Shown here: positions 34,043-43,813 of the stretch, piece after piece | Position numbering within the stretch: position 1 is the first letter of the stretch | Layout of the letters: each line of letters starts with the position of its first letter | From: JAWMQL01 sp033283165 | Lineage (GTDB): Bacteria > Pseudomonadota > Gammaproteobacteria > Pseudomonadales > Halieaceae | Assembly: GCA_033283165.1 (NCBI GenBank) | Contig: JAWMQL010000002.1 | Coordinates: forward strand, 310,001-374,000 | Direction of reading: 5' to 3' | Length of the DNA stretch: 64,000 nt | Notes under the pieces: model-generated | Database searches by the model: none | What the model saw: only the letters and a program-made list of their open reading frames with translations | What the model was told of the DNA's origin: nothing | Translations under genes and position numbers: made by a program

Positions 34043-35863
34043 ATGAACACGCTGTTCCACAAAATCGGCGCCTTCCTGACCGCAGTGCGTGTCTGGGCTA
34101 TCAATATTTTCACGCTGGTCGTGCTGATCGCGTTGGTGGTGATGATTTCCAACGTGCTCAGGAGCATGCCCGGCAAGGTTGACCCCGCCGGCAAGGTGCT
34201 GATTGTCGACCCGGAGGGCACGATCCTTGACCAGGAGGCCTTCAGCAGCGACCCGGGTTTACCCCTGCTGCGGTTGGCCGAGGAGTCGGTTATCCAGACC
34301 CGCGACCTGGTCAAGTTGATCCGTGTAGCCGCTGCGGATGAGCAACTCGCCGGGGTGCTGATCGACTTCAGCAAGACCAGCTTTGCCGGTCCCACCACCG
34401 CGCTGGAAATCGCCGGGGAACTGGCGGCGCTGCGCGAGTCGGGCAAGCCGGTGATCGCCTTCAGCGAGGCGCTCACCACCGGCTCCTACCTGATGGCCGC
34501 CCAGGCGGACGAAATCTATCTACACCCCTCCGGCGCAGTCGCCATCACGGGCCTTGGCGGCTACCGCGAATACACCCGCGAGATGACCGACAAGCTCAAG
34601 ATCACCATGCACAACTACTCCCAGGGTGATTTCAAATCCGCAGTGGAGAGCCGTACGCGCAACGACATGTCCGAACCGGACCGGCTGCAGCGCAAGGAGT
34701 TCTATGGGCCGATCTGGGAAGCCATGAAGGCCGCGATGGCCAGGGCCCGCGGGCTGGAGCCCGAGATCTTCCAGGCCATGGCAAACGCCCATCCCCTCAC
34801 CCTGTTCCAGGAGGCATCATACAGTTCCCTGGAAGACGCCGAGGCCCAGGGCATCATCGACGGCCGCAAGAGCTACCCGGATTTCCGCGCCTACATGATC
34901 GAGCGTTTCGGCAAGGACGAGGACGAGGAGGAAAAGGAGACCTACCCCCATATCGGCTGGCAGGCGTACGCGGCACAGATACCGCCGGAAGAAGAAGCTG
35001 CCGAAGACGCGGTGGCCGTGGTATTTGTGCAGGGCGCGATCTCCCCGGGCCCACAGGGACCAGGGGTGGCTGGCTCACACGATATTGCTGCCCTGTTGCG
35101 CAAGGCCCACGAAGGCAAGGACACACGGGCCCTGGTCATGCGGGTGAACAGCCCCGGTGGCTCCATCATCGCCAGCGACATGATTCGCGACGAAATTGTC
35201 GCGGCCCGGGCCAAGGGCTTGCCGGTACTGGTATCGATGGGTGATGTCGCGGCCTCCGGCGGGGTCTGGGTGTCCACGCCCGCCGATGCCATCTATGCAG
35301 AGCCGACTACCATCACCGGCTCCATCGGGGTCGCGGTCGCCTTTCCCACCTTCGAGAACTCATTTGAACACATCGGGGTGAATTTCGACGGCGTTACCAC
35401 CAGTGACAATGCCGGCTGGTCCCCGGTGTTGCCGGTCAACGAAACGCTCGATAGCTATTTCGCCCGCTGGGCCGGCACCGCCTACGAACGTTTCCTGAGC
35501 ACCGTGGCAACCGACCGGGACAAGGAACTGGAGTACATCCGGTCCATCGCCGGCGGTCGGGTCTGGGTCGGCAGCAGGGCCCTGGACCTGGGCCTGGTCG
35601 ACGCAATGGGCAACATGGAGCAAACCATTGCCGCGGCGGCCAACCGGGCCGGGCTGGCGGATTACCGCGTCGACTACGTGGTGAAGGAGCCGCCGCCTTA
35701 CCTGGCCTTGCTGCGCGCGTTCCGCCAGGGCGCCTCCCTGGACATCTCGTCGTCTTACCGGGCCTTCGGCGCGCAGGTCGCCAGGCTCATCGGCCTGCTG
35801 GAAGGCATCAACAAGCCGACGGCGACGGTAATGTGCACCGAGTGCATGGTGGAGTTGTTGTAG
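34043..35863 (+). CDS. sppA: Signal peptide peptidase SppA, 67-kDa type
   Basis: A 606-residue inner-membrane serine protease with one N-terminal anchor helix and two tandem S49 domains. The catalytic lysine is K198 (GDFKSAVESRTRNDMS) in the first domain and the nucleophile is S405 (MGDVAASGGVWV) in the second, the E. coli SppA arrangement. It degrades released signal peptides. Its length matches the family. Confidence 0.92.
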   Translation: MNTLFHKIGAFLTAVRVWAINIFTLVVLIALVVMISNVLRSMPGKVDPAGKVLIVDPEGTILDQEAFSSDPGLPLLRLAEESVIQTRDLVKLIRVAAADEQLAGVLIDFSKTSFAGPTTALEIAGELAALRESGKPVIAFSEALTTGSYLMAAQADEIYLHPSGAVAITGLGGYREYTREMTDKLKITMHNYSQGDFKSAVESRTRNDMSEPDRLQRKEFYGPIWEAMKAAMARARGLEPEIFQAMANAHPLTLFQEASYSSLEDAEAQGIIDGRKSYPDFRAYMIERFGKDEDEEEKETYPHIGWQAYAAQIPPEEEAAEDAVAVVFVQGAISPGPQGPGVAGSHDIAALLRKAHEGKDTRALVMRVNSPGGSIIASDMIRDEIVAARAKGLPVLVSMGDVAASGGVWVSTPADAIYAEPTTITGSIGVAVAFPTFENSFEHIGVNFDGVTTSDNAGWSPVLPVNETLDSYFARWAGTAYERFLSTVATDRDKELEYIRSIAGGRVWVGSRALDLGLVDAMGNMEQTIAAAANRAGLADYRVDYVVKEPPPYLALLRAFRQGASLDISSSYRAFGAQVARLIGLLEGINKPTATVMCTECMVELL

Positions 35864-35911
35864 CCCGCCGGGAGACGCCCGGATTGCCGGGGACGCCGGG
35901 CACAACCGCAA

Positions 35912-38533
35912 TCAGGCGCCGATAATACCCGGCTCGCCGTTGGCCCTGATCATGAAGTTGCCCGGAATACCGTTGGTCCAGTTCTGGAAGCAGGCGGAGC
36001 TCCTGAACCAGCTGTCGCCCGAGCTGCCGTTCACCGAGTCGATCCGGGCCGGGAAGCCCGAGCTTTCCGGTTCGAAGGTGTCCGGTACAGACATGGTCGC
36101 ACCCACGAAGAAATACGGGGTATTCACCAGTACATCGGGAAACGGGAAGATGGTGAAGATATCCGTTCCGTGGTGGTTCACCACGCCGTCAAAGGTGGCC
36201 GCGATAAAGGTATCCGCGGGATGTCCGCTCAATATCGTGGGAAGATAGATCTGGACCTGCACCGGGAAGCCATTCAGGTTCAGTCCCGGCACCCCGGCGA
36301 GGGGATCGCCCACCTCGGTAGGATTCACCTCATCGCCAAAGGCAATCAGCACCTGGTTGATTTCCTCCGCACCGGGTTTGACGTCGAAGCGGTTAACCCA
36401 GGTGACCGTATCGGGACCTTCACCATCAGGTGGACAGCTCACCGCGTCGTAACCGGTCCCGTCATCCAGCGCGTAGTCCTCCCCCATGAGGGGCGCCTGG
36501 ACGGTTACCCTGACATCGTCCTGGCCCATATTCCCGTCGCTATCAGTGACGGTCAGGCGGAAATCCAGGATGGTGGGCATATCGACATCCGGCGCCACGA
36601 ACGAGGTCATCGCCATCATGCTATCAAACGAAACCAGCGGTCCCGAAAGCTGTTGCCAGTTAAAACTGCTTATCACGCAGGCAGGCGGCGAAACCGCCTC
36701 TCCCGCGCCACTGAGGACAACCGTGGACAGCGCATCGGCCAGGATGTCCGGACCCGCGTCGGCAAGGGGCGGCTCCAGACACGCATCTTCCGGGGCCATT
36801 ACCGTGATCTGCACCGAGTTCTCGGCGCTGCTGCCATCGATGTAGTCCACCCGGAAGCGGGCGACGTAGATGCCTGGCTCCAGGTAAGCGTGCGTTGTTG
36901 ACCAGCCGTTGAACACGTCGCCGTCGCCGAACAGCCACTGCAGCCCCAGGTTGTTGGCCGGGGCCACCCCGTTGAAGTTTACCGGCTCGCCCACTGCCAC
37001 CGTAAGGTTTGCGGCGGGGCTGGCAATATAGGAATAGCAGTTACTGCAACCCTGCAGGACCACTTCCTGCACGGCATCCTCGATATCGGCGATGACATCC
37101 CGGGGGGTTTGCACAACGAAGGTATCCACCTCCACCAGCGACGACAGGCAGCCGGCGCTGGCCCAGCTGAGCTCGTTACCCGCCAGGGGTTCACCCTCCG
37201 CCTGCAACTCGAGCAGGAAATCGTACACGATACAGGAGGTCCAACTGGACACGAGGGTCCCGTAGGCCAGGGCATCGGTAATCGAGCTGTTGAACTCCTC
37301 CAGGCTCAGTTCCGCAGCAGAGCGGGTCAGGCCTGGTACGACCTGGCGCGACCCGGCCAGGCTCAGCTGCGCTGCAGGACGGGACGACTGTTGACCGTCC
37401 TCGCTGCCATCCAGTACCTTGTACTTCACCCCCAGGCGAGCCAGCTTGTCCGGGCTCTGGATTGTCTTGACCCTCTCCTTCCTGGCGCCGCCGGATTGGC
37501 GATAGGTCAGTTTGACCTTCTTGCGGCCCTTGTCATCCAGGTCGTAGTCCGAGAACTTGACCCCGGAGAAACCGAAATCCACCTCCTCGGGAAACCCTTC
37601 CCTGGTAGGCGCTATCTGCCCCACTGTGGAGCCCTGCGTAGCCTCGACCACACCGCGATCGTCAGGGCCGCAGTCACTGGTCGGCGGCAGCGTGGTGACA
37701 CTTTCCTGGCCATTACTGACGATGGCGGCACCGCGACCGGCGCAGGTGCCATCCGGGCTGCGCTTCAGGGTGGTCGCCTCCTGCAGGCCGAAGGTTGCCG
37801 GACCACCCAGGAAGCGGTTGGACAGGTTGGCGATGGTCGCCTGATCGCGGCCATTTTGGATCGCCAGGGACACTCGCGCCAGGTCACCCGGTTCCCCTCG
37901 CAGGCTGTCCGGGTGCAACTGTGGCGACCAACGCAGCGCATCCAGGTAGGTGATGGACCCGTCGTCCGTCAGATCCTCCCGGAGCGCCTTCCGTGAAGCC
38001 CGGGTCAGGCGCGTCAGGATCTGGCTGGCTTCCAGCCTGGGCACGTTTGCCGCCACCGACTGGTACAGAACCTCGGTCAGGGCGCTGACATTGACCAGCG
38101 GCAGATTGACCTGCTCGTTCAATGGCAGCAGCAGTTGCTCACCGCTGGCGATCGCCCGCCACTGGCCGGAGATCGCGGACGGCGAATCATCGAACCGCCG
38201 GTCGCCGTCCACATCCTGATCAAAGCCCCCGGACGCAGTGACGAGATAGAGCCGGTCGCGGGAGACATCCAACTGGGGAATAAGGGAGCCGATAGCCAGC
38301 AGCCGGACAAAGGGATTCTGCTGGTCGTAGGTGTCGGCGCCAACCCGGGCCCGTTCGCTTTCCGGGTCCGCGGTAGTACCGGAGAAGATGAGCTGGTCGG
38401 GCGCATCCAGTGGCGCCACCGTGATCTCCGCCCCACCGATAGGACCATTGAGTGTCGTCTTGAAGCAGCCCGCCAATATCAGCGACAGACTGACCAGTAG
38501 CGTGCCCCGAACAGACCGTGATCCCAGTAACAT
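35912..38533 (-). CDS. Large PKD-domain lipoprotein
   Basis: An 873-residue lipoprotein (signal MLLGSRSVRGTLLVSLSLIL, lipobox LAGC) with GAGGA seven bases before the ATG at 38533; the longer frame to 38761 is rejected. The first 250 residues (DQDVDGDRRFDD, ITYLDALRWSP) resemble the middle of the lipoprotein at 13-14.8 kb. Two PKD-type domains follow (WLFGDGDVFNGWSTTHAYLE; SFNWQQLSGPLVSFDS). The C-terminal 150 residues are a separate beta domain. Likely surface or periplasmic; function unknown. Confidence 0.78.
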   Translation of the reverse strand: MLLGSRSVRGTLLVSLSLILAGCFKTTLNGPIGGAEITVAPLDAPDQLIFSGTTADPESERARVGADTYDQQNPFVRLLAIGSLIPQLDVSRDRLYLVTASGGFDQDVDGDRRFDDSPSAISGQWRAIASGEQLLLPLNEQVNLPLVNVSALTEVLYQSVAANVPRLEASQILTRLTRASRKALREDLTDDGSITYLDALRWSPQLHPDSLRGEPGDLARVSLAIQNGRDQATIANLSNRFLGGPATFGLQEATTLKRSPDGTCAGRGAAIVSNGQESVTTLPPTSDCGPDDRGVVEATQGSTVGQIAPTREGFPEEVDFGFSGVKFSDYDLDDKGRKKVKLTYRQSGGARKERVKTIQSPDKLARLGVKYKVLDGSEDGQQSSRPAAQLSLAGSRQVVPGLTRSAAELSLEEFNSSITDALAYGTLVSSWTSCIVYDFLLELQAEGEPLAGNELSWASAGCLSSLVEVDTFVVQTPRDVIADIEDAVQEVVLQGCSNCYSYIASPAANLTVAVGEPVNFNGVAPANNLGLQWLFGDGDVFNGWSTTHAYLEPGIYVARFRVDYIDGSSAENSVQITVMAPEDACLEPPLADAGPDILADALSTVVLSGAGEAVSPPACVISSFNWQQLSGPLVSFDSMMAMTSFVAPDVDMPTILDFRLTVTDSDGNMGQDDVRVTVQAPLMGEDYALDDGTGYDAVSCPPDGEGPDTVTWVNRFDVKPGAEEINQVLIAFGDEVNPTEVGDPLAGVPGLNLNGFPVQVQIYLPTILSGHPADTFIAATFDGVVNHHGTDIFTIFPFPDVLVNTPYFFVGATMSVPDTFEPESSGFPARIDSVNGSSGDSWFRSSACFQNWTNGIPGNFMIRANGEPGIIGA

Positions 38534-38744
38534 GTGTTCATTCCTCGCCGAAAAGACAACCCTGCACGTCCCCGGTGCAGATTCATCCAGAGCAGTGATT
38601 TGTGGCGGTTGAGCTTTCAGTGTAGTCGCGGAGCGGGCAAGCGCAAACGGGATCAGCTGCGTTGAAGAAACGGCAACTGTGTCACTATACTGGGTCGCTC
38701 GGCTTGCAGCCGGTTGCACAGCAAAAGCCTGACGAGGAGCCAAC

Positions 38745-40064
38745 ATGATCGATATGCCCAACGAGTTTGCAGCGCACGATTTCTTTCGCAGCGACCGGTT
38801 CGTGAACGACCCATACTCCTATTTCGACTACCTGAGAGCGCAGTCTCCGGTTCTGCGTGAGCCACATCAGGGCATCGTCATGGTAACGGGCTACGACGAG
38901 GCACTCGAGATCTACAACGACCCCGATCGTTTCTCCTCCTGTATGTCGACCACCGGACCGTTTGCAGGCTGCCCCATTCCCCTGGAGGGACACGAGAACG
39001 AGGACATTTCCGAGCTGATCGAAGCATACCGCGACCAGACAACCTTCAGCGATCAGATCACGACCATGGATCCACCAGAGCACACGAAACACCGGGCATT
39101 GCTGTCGCGCCTGATCACCCCGGTGCGCCTCAAGCAAAACGAGGAGTACATGTGGGAGTTGGCCGACAGGCAGATCGACGACTTCATTTCCAGCGGCGAG
39201 TGCGAGTTCATGGACGCCTACGCCCAACCCTTCGCCGTGCTGGTGGTATCCGATCTCCTGGGCGTGCCGCCTGAGGACCGGATACAGTTCCGGAAGCAAC
39301 TCATACGGCGGGAACAGGAGCGCGGCGGAGCCGGGGTGGGCGGTGTCGACGAGGGTGAAGTCCAGCACTCGCCACTGGCCTGGCTCTACGACACCTTTTC
39401 TGCGTATATCGAGGATCGCCGGAATCACCCTACCGGGGATATCCTCACGGGGCTGGCGGCAGCCACCTTTCCCGACGGCTCGGTGCCGGAACCCCTCGAT
39501 GTTGCCCGGATTGCCGCCAACCTGTTCGCGGCCGGGCAGGAAACCACCGTGCGCCTGCTCAGCTATGCCTTCCAGGTGATCGGCGAGAACCCCGACCTCC
39601 AGCAAAGCCTGCGCAAGGATCGCAGTCTCATCCCCAATTTCGTTGAGGAATGCCTGCGGATTGAGGGCCCTGTCAAGGGCGACTTCCGGTTGGCCAAGAG
39701 GCCGACGCAGGTCGGTGGCGTCGATATCCCGGCCGGTACCTTCCTGTTTATCGCCAACAGCGCCGCCAACCGGGATGCCTGCATATTCGAAAATCCCGGA
39801 GAGTTCCAGGTGGATCGGAAGAACGCCCGCTTACATGTGGCATTTGGCCGCGGCAACCACGCCTGTCCGGGCGCTCCCCTGGCGCGAGCCGAAGCGGTCG
39901 TCAGCGTCAATCGCATGTTCGACCGGACCAGCGACATTCGCATCTCCGAGAAAGTCCACGGGCCGCCCGGCGCGCGACGCTATAGCTATCTGCCCACGTT
40001 CATACTGCGCGGGTTGACCCACCTCAGCCTGGAGTTCGACCCGGTGTCGGGAGATTCGCAGTGA
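38745..40064 (+). CDS. Cytochrome P450
   Basis: A 439-residue soluble bacterial P450. It has the I-helix AAGQETTV, the ExxR motif in EECLR and the heme-ligand loop AFGRGNHACPGAPLA with Cys374. GAGGAG precedes the ATG. The following ferredoxin gene overlaps it by 4 bases and is the probable electron donor. The substrate is unknown; no reductase gene is close. Confidence 0.92.
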   Translation: MIDMPNEFAAHDFFRSDRFVNDPYSYFDYLRAQSPVLREPHQGIVMVTGYDEALEIYNDPDRFSSCMSTTGPFAGCPIPLEGHENEDISELIEAYRDQTTFSDQITTMDPPEHTKHRALLSRLITPVRLKQNEEYMWELADRQIDDFISSGECEFMDAYAQPFAVLVVSDLLGVPPEDRIQFRKQLIRREQERGGAGVGGVDEGEVQHSPLAWLYDTFSAYIEDRRNHPTGDILTGLAAATFPDGSVPEPLDVARIAANLFAAGQETTVRLLSYAFQVIGENPDLQQSLRKDRSLIPNFVEECLRIEGPVKGDFRLAKRPTQVGGVDIPAGTFLFIANSAANRDACIFENPGEFQVDRKNARLHVAFGRGNHACPGAPLARAEAVVSVNRMFDRTSDIRISEKVHGPPGARRYSYLPTFILRGLTHLSLEFDPVSGDSQ

Positions 40065-40261
40065 AAGTCCATGTGGATAAAGAGATATGCGCCGGCTTCG
40101 GGGTGTGCCTGGGGCTCTGCCCCGAGGTGTTCGAACTGCACGACGACGGCTACGCCATCGTGATTTCAGGTGAGGTGCCACCGGAACACGAGGATGCGGT
40201 GCGCGCAGCAGTCAGTCAGTGCCCTTCAAACGCGATTTCCATGAGTGACGACGCCGCGTAG
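40061..40261 (+). CDS. Ferredoxin partner of the P450
   Basis: A 66-residue ferredoxin of the P450-associated [3Fe-4S] type. The cluster motif is C10-x5-C16-x3-C20-P with C54 in QCPSNAI. The usual family has a non-Cys residue where C20 stands, so a fourth ligand is available and a [4Fe-4S] state is conceivable. The GTG start overlaps the P450 stop (GTGA). Confidence 0.88.
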   Translation: MKVHVDKEICAGFGVCLGLCPEVFELHDDGYAIVISGEVPPEHEDAVRAAVSQCPSNAISMSDDAA

Positions 40262-40345
40262 CAACCTGCCTATTGCCTGCTGGTGGATTATTTCCAGCTC
40301 CCCTTGACCGGTAGAGAGCCGATTCCGGAATGCTCCGCTCCCGGC

Positions 40346-40984
40346 TCAGTTGTCGCCCGAACCCGCGCGTAACCGGTCCCACCAGATACACACCTTGTGG
40401 CGCGCCGGTCCCGGGGGCGCTTTGTTCAGTTGCCGCACCACCGCCAGGGCATGCGCCTTCACCTGCATTGCGGCCAGTCGCTCCGCGCCCCGTCCCCAGG
40501 TGAAGTGAAACAGCGCCAGGTGCAACGGGACCTCATAGCCCTCGGCTTGCAGCAGGCGCAGCGCGGTGACTGCCGTGCGGCCCGAATTCAGCACGTCGTC
40601 CACGATGGCGACCGGCTCGCGGGTATCGAGTGTGCCCTCGACCCGCAGCCGGCGCCCGTGGGGTTTCGGGACTTCGCGCAGCAGTCCCGCACGAAAGTCC
40701 GGCCGGCGCGTCAGCAGCCCGCCCAGCAGCAGGTAGGAGCCGAAGCCGAGCCCGGCGAACTGCCGGATACCCGACTCCCCGGCCAGTCCCTCCAGAGCGC
40801 CGGCAATTTCCCTGAGGAAATCACCACGAGCCAGCCCGATACGACAGTCGAGCAACCAACTGTGCTCGTTGCCGTCCCGCGCCGGGAAGCGACCGGTGAG
40901 GAAGCAGGCCCGGGCGAAGGCCTCCAACTCGGGCAGTTCCCGCCGCGCCTCGATGCGCAGGGCGATACCGCCGGGAGCCGTCAA
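40346..40984 (-). CDS. Phosphoribosyltransferase-family protein (PyrE-like)
   Basis: A protein of about 212 residues with the PRPP-binding motif PVAIVDDVLNSGRTAVTAL and an upstream loop resembling orotate phosphoribosyltransferase (AGLGFGSYLLLGGLL). It starts at a TTG at 40984, just after the stop of the upstream lipoprotein gene; no ATG or GTG is available before the conserved part. The frame running to 41104 overlaps the lipoprotein gene and is not favoured. The substrate base is not evident. Confidence 0.7.
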   Translation of the reverse strand: MTAPGGIALRIEARRELPELEAFARACFLTGRFPARDGNEHSWLLDCRIGLARGDFLREIAGALEGLAGESGIRQFAGLGFGSYLLLGGLLTRRPDFRAGLLREVPKPHGRRLRVEGTLDTREPVAIVDDVLNSGRTAVTALRLLQAEGYEVPLHLALFHFTWGRGAERLAAMQVKAHALAVVRQLNKAPPGPARHKVCIWWDRLRAGSGDN

Positions 40985-40985
40985 C

Positions 40986-41525
40986 TCACTGCAGGAAGAC
41001 AAGCGCCACCTCCTGCTCGAATTCCGCTTCGTGGGGTTGCGCGTCGGCGAAACTGAAGCGGTAACGTTTAAACAGTGTGTTGGCCGGCAGGCGCGAGTAG
41101 ACAAAATTGTTATCCCGGGTCAGCGTATCCCCCGCCCTGATCAGGTCGCTGCCCCAGCTGTCGCGGATGCCCTCCGCCGACACCGAGTCGCTGCCGTGGA
41201 AAGGGCCGTACTGGAGGCGGTAGTTCACGCCGCGCAGGCGGATATCCCGCCGGCCCGGATTGCGCAGCGAGATCCGGTAGAAATCCGTGTGAATCGCGGT
41301 GTAGTCGTGACGGTTGTGGTAACTGCCGGGGTCGACCGGTTCCGTGCCCAGATACTCCACCGCGATCTCGAGCACTGCCGTGCCGTCCACCACCACGGTA
41401 TAACTGCGGTCGCGCGCCAACTCCCCGCGCGCGACCCGCTCCGCATAACCGTCACCGGTCTCGCATGCGACCAGCAGCAGCGAGAGAAAGAGCAGCTGCG
41501 CCGGTACGCTCGCGCGGGTCGCCAT
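40986..41525 (-). CDS. Lipoprotein of unknown function
   Basis: A 179-residue lipoprotein (signal with LLFLSLLLVAC) and a beta-rich mature part. Its ATG overlaps the stop of the upstream two-helix protein (TGATG), and its own stop nearly abuts the phosphoribosyltransferase start, so the three form an operon. I know no family for it. Confidence 0.7.
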   Translation of the reverse strand: MATRASVPAQLLFLSLLLVACETGDGYAERVARGELARDRSYTVVVDGTAVLEIAVEYLGTEPVDPGSYHNRHDYTAIHTDFYRISLRNPGRRDIRLRGVNYRLQYGPFHGSDSVSAEGIRDSWGSDLIRAGDTLTRDNNFVYSRLPANTLFKRYRFSFADAQPHEAEFEQEVALVFLQ

Positions 41526-41800
41526 CAGCCCCCATCCCCGCCGCCATCACCCCCGTCACCGCCGCCATCACCCCCGTCGCCACCGGGGCTGCCGGGACCA
41601 CCCTGCTTGTTGGTCAGCGCACCCCAGATAATCAGTATCGCGGCCATCAGAAAGATCACGAACAGGGGGTAGAATCGCCCCATGAGGGATTCCAGGTAGG
41701 GGTCCAGCCAGTTGAACAGCGCGGTGATGACGAGGATCACCACCACGAACGTCAGCAGGACTACCAGCCCCACAAATATTTTGGCCAACAGCTGCTTCAT
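41525..41800 (-). CDS. Two-helix membrane protein with Gly/Asp-rich tail
   Basis: A 91-residue protein with two hydrophobic helices (IFVGLVVLLTFVVVILVITA; FYPLFVIFLMAAILIIWGAL). A tail of about 22 residues is built of GGDGG/GGGDGG units. The tail's DNA is a short GC-rich repeat (41525-41590) that may vary in length. First gene of an operon with the lipoprotein and phosphoribosyltransferase genes. Function unknown. Confidence 0.65.
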   Translation of the reverse strand: MKQLLAKIFVGLVVLLTFVVVILVITALFNWLDPYLESLMGRFYPLFVIFLMAAILIIWGALTNKQGGPGSPGGDGGDGGGDGGDGGGDGG

Positions 41801-41985
41801 GGTGGGTGTACACCATCACGCCATCTCCCGCCTCACTATCGCAGCGCGGCCGCGGGTTGTTCAGGGGAGCGGGAAATGACCCGACGCCACCGCGCCGTTT
41901 CAGCGTAGCCCAATTCAACAGATTGTCGACTGGACCGGGATGGAGTCCGCGCGTGAACCCGGCGCTTGAATCCTGACCCAGCGCC

Positions 41986-43800
41986 CTACGCGATGGACTT
42001 GCGCCTGATCGCCCGGCTAACCAGGGCGAACACAAGAATCAAACCCAGTTGTAAGAGGATGCCGAACACGGCCGCAGGGTTCAGGTTTCGTCTAAGGGCG
42101 AACCGCTTCGGGTCGTCCGGGTCTACCCAGCAGGGCACGCTGGCGCCCAGGGGGAGGTGCTTGAACTCGTTGACTGAACGCGTGACCGCGTCGGTTCCGA
42201 AGCCGGTCGTCACCACGGCCTGCCCGTCGACGCTGTAACGAACCGCGGCGACGGGCACGGCATACACCAGGGTCCGGGTGGTTCGGGTCCGCTGGGTACC
42301 GCCGCTGGTGGTCGTGGTCTCTTTCAACTCGATGCGCCGGTCCAATATCTGACAGCGGGTCTCCTGAAAGCTTACCCAGGGCTCGGCCAGGCCGGCGAGA
42401 AAGACGAACAGCATGAAGGACATGCCGATCGCGCAGGCCTGGGACACGACGCCGACCACCGCCACGACATCGTGCTTTTTGACGCGCACCACCGCGAGAA
42501 AGCCGAGGTAGAGCGCAACGACCACGCCGAGGGGTATCGCCCAGCCCAGCCAGTCCAGGCTGTCGTCATACTCGACGGCGTCGTGCAGTGACTGGCGAAG
42601 GGTCAGTACGTCTTCTTCCGGACTGGCGCCGGACCGGACGCCCGTCAGGGAATCGATCTCCGCCAGGCTGCGATAGCGCACATCGATGGAGAATTCACCG
42701 ACCTCGACGTCGTTGCGGGCCACGACTTCCAGGCGCAATTTCCCCCCGCGCCCCGCGGGCAGGGATAGCAGGGGCCAGCGGATGTCCTGGCTCAGGCGAA
42801 ACAGGCCGGGGTTTCTGATCCGCCCGTCGTGGGAGGCAGCGACGAAATACGCCTCGCTGGCCAGCACCGCTCTGACCTCGAGGAGCCTGTCCCGCGGGCT
42901 CTCGTTGTTGAGAATAATTTCCAGGGTCGCGGTGTCGCCGTAGCGGATATCTTCCGGTATCAGTCGCAGCCCTGAGCTGCCCAGCCGGGTATCGGTTGGC
43001 AACAGCCAGTCCGTTCTGCCCCGGTCGAGCGCGCTGATCTCACGCGGGAGTGGCAACACCCGCCCCCCGGCGTTGCGCTCCAGCAGCTCCCGCAGCGGGC
43101 CGATGGCGGGAAACTCATCCACCACCGCTATGCCATTGTCATCTGTCGCGAAGGGATCGGCGCCGGCTGCCAGCAGCAGTTCCGCGTACCCCAGCCCCTT
43201 TTTGGGGGCCAGGTGCAGCGCGGTGCGGCCCTGGGCATCGCGCGCATTGGGGTCGGCACCGCCGCGCAGCAGCGCGGCCACGATATTCTCGTCATGGCTG
43301 AGCATGGCCAGCGTCCTGCCATCGCCGTCGCTGGCATCTGGCGCCAGTCCAGCCCCCAGCAGGGCCGTTACCATCTCGGCATCGGCCGCGTCGAACAGCA
43401 GGGGCCGGCCAAACTTGTCGATGGGTTGATCCGTACCCAGGCCCCGGGCAGCCAGTCGGCGGGCCAGGCGCGGGTCCCCGGCTTCTATCGCCTGTTCCAG
43501 GCGGGCGGATCGCCCCGCCAGAATATCCCAACCGGTGGCCGTGGTCGCCAGCCAACTGCCCGGCATGCCCGGCAGCAGGGTGGCCAGGGCCGCCAACATG
43601 AGCGCGACTCCGATGAGGAAAACAACCAGGTAGGCGACTCCCTCGTTGATCACGGGCAAGGCATCCCGGCTCAGGGAAAAGCCCCCGAGCGCCAGGCCGG
43701 CGCCGACAACCGACAGGCCCAGCCACAGCGCGGTGGAGGTAAAACCTGTGAGGACCGATAACCACAGGCCAAGGAGAACAGCGTAGCTGAGTTTCTTCAT
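41986..43800 (-). CDS. Membrane protein with ankyrin repeats and a DUF3592-like C-terminal domain
   Basis: A 604-residue protein. Two or three N-terminal helices are followed by ankyrin-type repeats at about 100-235 (GRPLLFDAADAEMVTALLGA; DAQGRTALHLAPKKGLGYAE). After these come a beta region, two further helices, a DUF3592-like segment (CQILDRRIELKETTT; PCWVDPDDPKRFAL) and a last helix. Function unknown. It starts 13 bases after the stop of the transglycosylase gene, so the two are probably co-transcribed. Confidence 0.78.
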   Translation of the reverse strand: MKKLSYAVLLGLWLSVLTGFTSTALWLGLSVVGAGLALGGFSLSRDALPVINEGVAYLVVFLIGVALMLAALATLLPGMPGSWLATTATGWDILAGRSARLEQAIEAGDPRLARRLAARGLGTDQPIDKFGRPLLFDAADAEMVTALLGAGLAPDASDGDGRTLAMLSHDENIVAALLRGGADPNARDAQGRTALHLAPKKGLGYAELLLAAGADPFATDDNGIAVVDEFPAIGPLRELLERNAGGRVLPLPREISALDRGRTDWLLPTDTRLGSSGLRLIPEDIRYGDTATLEIILNNESPRDRLLEVRAVLASEAYFVAASHDGRIRNPGLFRLSQDIRWPLLSLPAGRGGKLRLEVVARNDVEVGEFSIDVRYRSLAEIDSLTGVRSGASPEEDVLTLRQSLHDAVEYDDSLDWLGWAIPLGVVVALYLGFLAVVRVKKHDVVAVVGVVSQACAIGMSFMLFVFLAGLAEPWVSFQETRCQILDRRIELKETTTTSGGTQRTRTTRTLVYAVPVAAVRYSVDGQAVVTTGFGTDAVTRSVNEFKHLPLGASVPCWVDPDDPKRFALRRNLNPAAVFGILLQLGLILVFALVSRAIRRKSIA

Positions 43801-43813
43801 CGTCAGACCTCAA

